Of a stretch of 6,268 nt of DNA, positions 5,858 through 6,268 are shown piece after piece. Both the position numbers and the translations under genes were made by a program. The notes below the pieces were generated by a model. The model saw nothing but the letters and a program-made list of their open reading frames with translations, did no database searches and had not been told where the DNA came from. Numbering within the stretch: the first letter of the stretch is position 1; every line of letters starts with the position of its first letter. This DNA comes from Nitrososphaerales archaeon TH5895 (GTDB taxonomy: Archaea; Thermoproteota; Nitrososphaeria; Nitrososphaerales; Nitrososphaeraceae), in NCBI GenBank assembly GCA_014523695.1, contig JAATVS010000520.1:1-6268 (forward strand). The letters run 5' to 3'.

Positions 5858-6060
5858 GAGGTCGTTCTGTACTACCATACTAATGGTCGACGACGATCAA
5901 GATTCCAATGCAATATTAGTGCACAGATTGGTCTGCAACTGGCGCTGCCGGGTGAATAAAGCTTAAGAATGTCAACAATCAGGCTTCATCTTGCCACCAT
6001 CTGTTGATCCAGTCGTCATGTTATCGGAATGTTAATTCTTTATATTTTACTTTTGTATCG

Positions 6061-6113
6061 ATATTAATAATGCAAATATATTTATTATTTATAAACTTAA
6101 TAATTATTAATAT
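6061..6113. repeat. AT-rich inverted repeat and palindrome at the regulator promoter
   Basis: ATATTAATAAT (6061-6071) is exactly reverse-complementary to ATTATTAATAT (6103-6113), so the two arms flank the TATA box. Between them, TTAATAATTATTAA (6097-6110) is a perfect 14-base palindrome lying between TATA and start codon. Ribbon-helix-helix proteins bind palindromic operators and often repress their own gene, so this is a candidate operator. In DNA with this little G and C, such symmetry can arise by chance. Confidence 0.35.
6088..6096 (+). promoter_or_regulatory. TATA-like box for the ribbon-helix-helix regulator
   Basis: The sequence TTTATAAAC starts 29 bases before the ATG at 6117, which is leaderless spacing. 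A second match, CTTTATATTTTAC (6038-6050), could start transcripts near 6067. The whole stretch 6036-6115 is AT-rich, so the choice of box is uncertain. Confidence 0.5.
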
Positions 6114-6116
6114 TAG

Positions 6117-6268
6117 ATGACGATAGTTAGTATATCCTTAAATGACGAAATTCTGAACGAAATGGATAAATTACAAAAATCACTTGGATTTAGTGGACGT
6201 TCAGAGATAGTTAGAGCAGGAATCAGAGGCATGATATCTGAAGAAAGATCTCGGCAGGACCTGGTTGG
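6117..6268 (+). CDS. CopG/NikR-type ribbon-helix-helix transcription regulator (partial)
   Basis: The first 50 codons of a gene that runs off the window. The residues MTIVSISLNDEILNEMDKLQ, then KSLGFSGRSEIVRAGIRGMISEE, give the ribbon-helix-helix fold: a DNA-contacting beta strand (about 2-8), helix A (about 10-22), a turn with GFSGRSE at 24-30 and helix B (about 28-42). This is the pattern of the NikR/CopG N-terminal DNA-binding domain, active as a dimer. Whether a NikR-like metal- or ligand-binding ACT domain follows cannot be seen, so a nickel role must not be assumed. ATG at 6117 is right because the beta strand begins immediately after it and a TATA-like box stands 29 bases upstream. Confidence 0.85.
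   Translation, partial: MTIVSISLNDEILNEMDKLQKSLGFSGRSEIVRAGIRGMISEERSRQDLV

Larger units (their letters stand above)
5734..6116. other. 383-base intergenic gap with several hairpins
   Basis: No coding frame of credible length or composition is present on either strand. Small inverted repeats line the gap: AGTAA/TTACT (5762-5775, 4-base loop), GCAGAGC/GCTTTGC (5783-5802, one G-U pair, 6-base loop), ACAGTAC/GTACTGT (5834-5852, see terminator), and a GC-rich CTGGC/GCCGG (5939-5951, one U-G pair). The last 60 bases are extremely AT-rich and form the promoter of the next gene. A structured 3' region or small RNA is possible, but I match no known RNA family, tRNA or C/D-box pattern. Confidence 0.5.

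Noticed and set aside
5972..6019. 15-codon minus-strand frame (ATG at 6019) with a TATA-like AAATATAAA upstream
   Set aside because: It is too short to support, the box reads better in the opposite direction, and nothing in the peptide is recognisable.
6070..6120. 16-codon frame (ATG 6070 to TGA 6118-6120) overlapping the regulator start as ATGA
   Set aside because: It would give a peptide of mostly I, L, N and Y, which is what AT-rich promoter DNA yields by chance. It has no ribosome-binding signal, although the TTTATAT at 6039 is about 31 bases upstream.

Overview
The window is chromosomal DNA from an archaeon, most likely an ammonia-oxidising Nitrososphaerota (Thaumarchaeota). The evidence is a gamma subunit of initiation factor aIF2, ribosomal protein S6e, archaeal TATA-like boxes about 28-30 bases before start codons, and frequent TTG/GTG starts. 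The AT-rich DNA and the glutamine-rich secreted protein would fit a Nitrososphaerales (perhaps Nitrosocosmicus-like) genome, but that genus-level guess is inference.

Layout. Bases 1-177 carry no supported gene, only small inverted repeats and a heptamer repeat. On the minus strand follow aIF2-gamma (178-1443), S6e (1674-2066) and a 62-residue zinc-ribbon protein (2216-2404). These are transcribed leftward, each apparently from its own promoter. The S6e/aIF2-gamma gap is unusually rich in nested and competing inverted repeats. From the divergent region 2405-2648 onward, genes run rightward: a DegT/DnrJ/EryC1 PLP-dependent sugar aminotransferase (2649-3854), an ArsA/GET3-family ATPase with a C-terminal HSP20-like domain (3908-5098), a small exported protein with a CAA-encoded polyglutamine run (5215-5733), a 383-base gap with several hairpins including a terminator-like one, and the 5' end of a CopG/NikR-type ribbon-helix-helix regulator (6117-6268, cut by the window edge).

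Functionally this is a translation core (S6e, aIF2-gamma) next to unrelated accessory genes. No two plus-strand genes are clearly co-transcribed, since each has its own TATA-like element. The clearest window-wide signal is probable leaderless transcription from non-ATG codons: TTG for aIF2-gamma and the ArsA-like gene, GTG for the zinc-ribbon gene, with S6e also forced to use TTG but with a short leader. The best local regulatory candidates are a perfect inverted repeat between TATA and start of the ArsA-like gene, AT-rich palindromes at the ribbon-helix-helix promoter, and the structured S6e 3' region. I found no CRISPR array, tRNA, rRNA, insertion sequence or obvious new multi-gene system.
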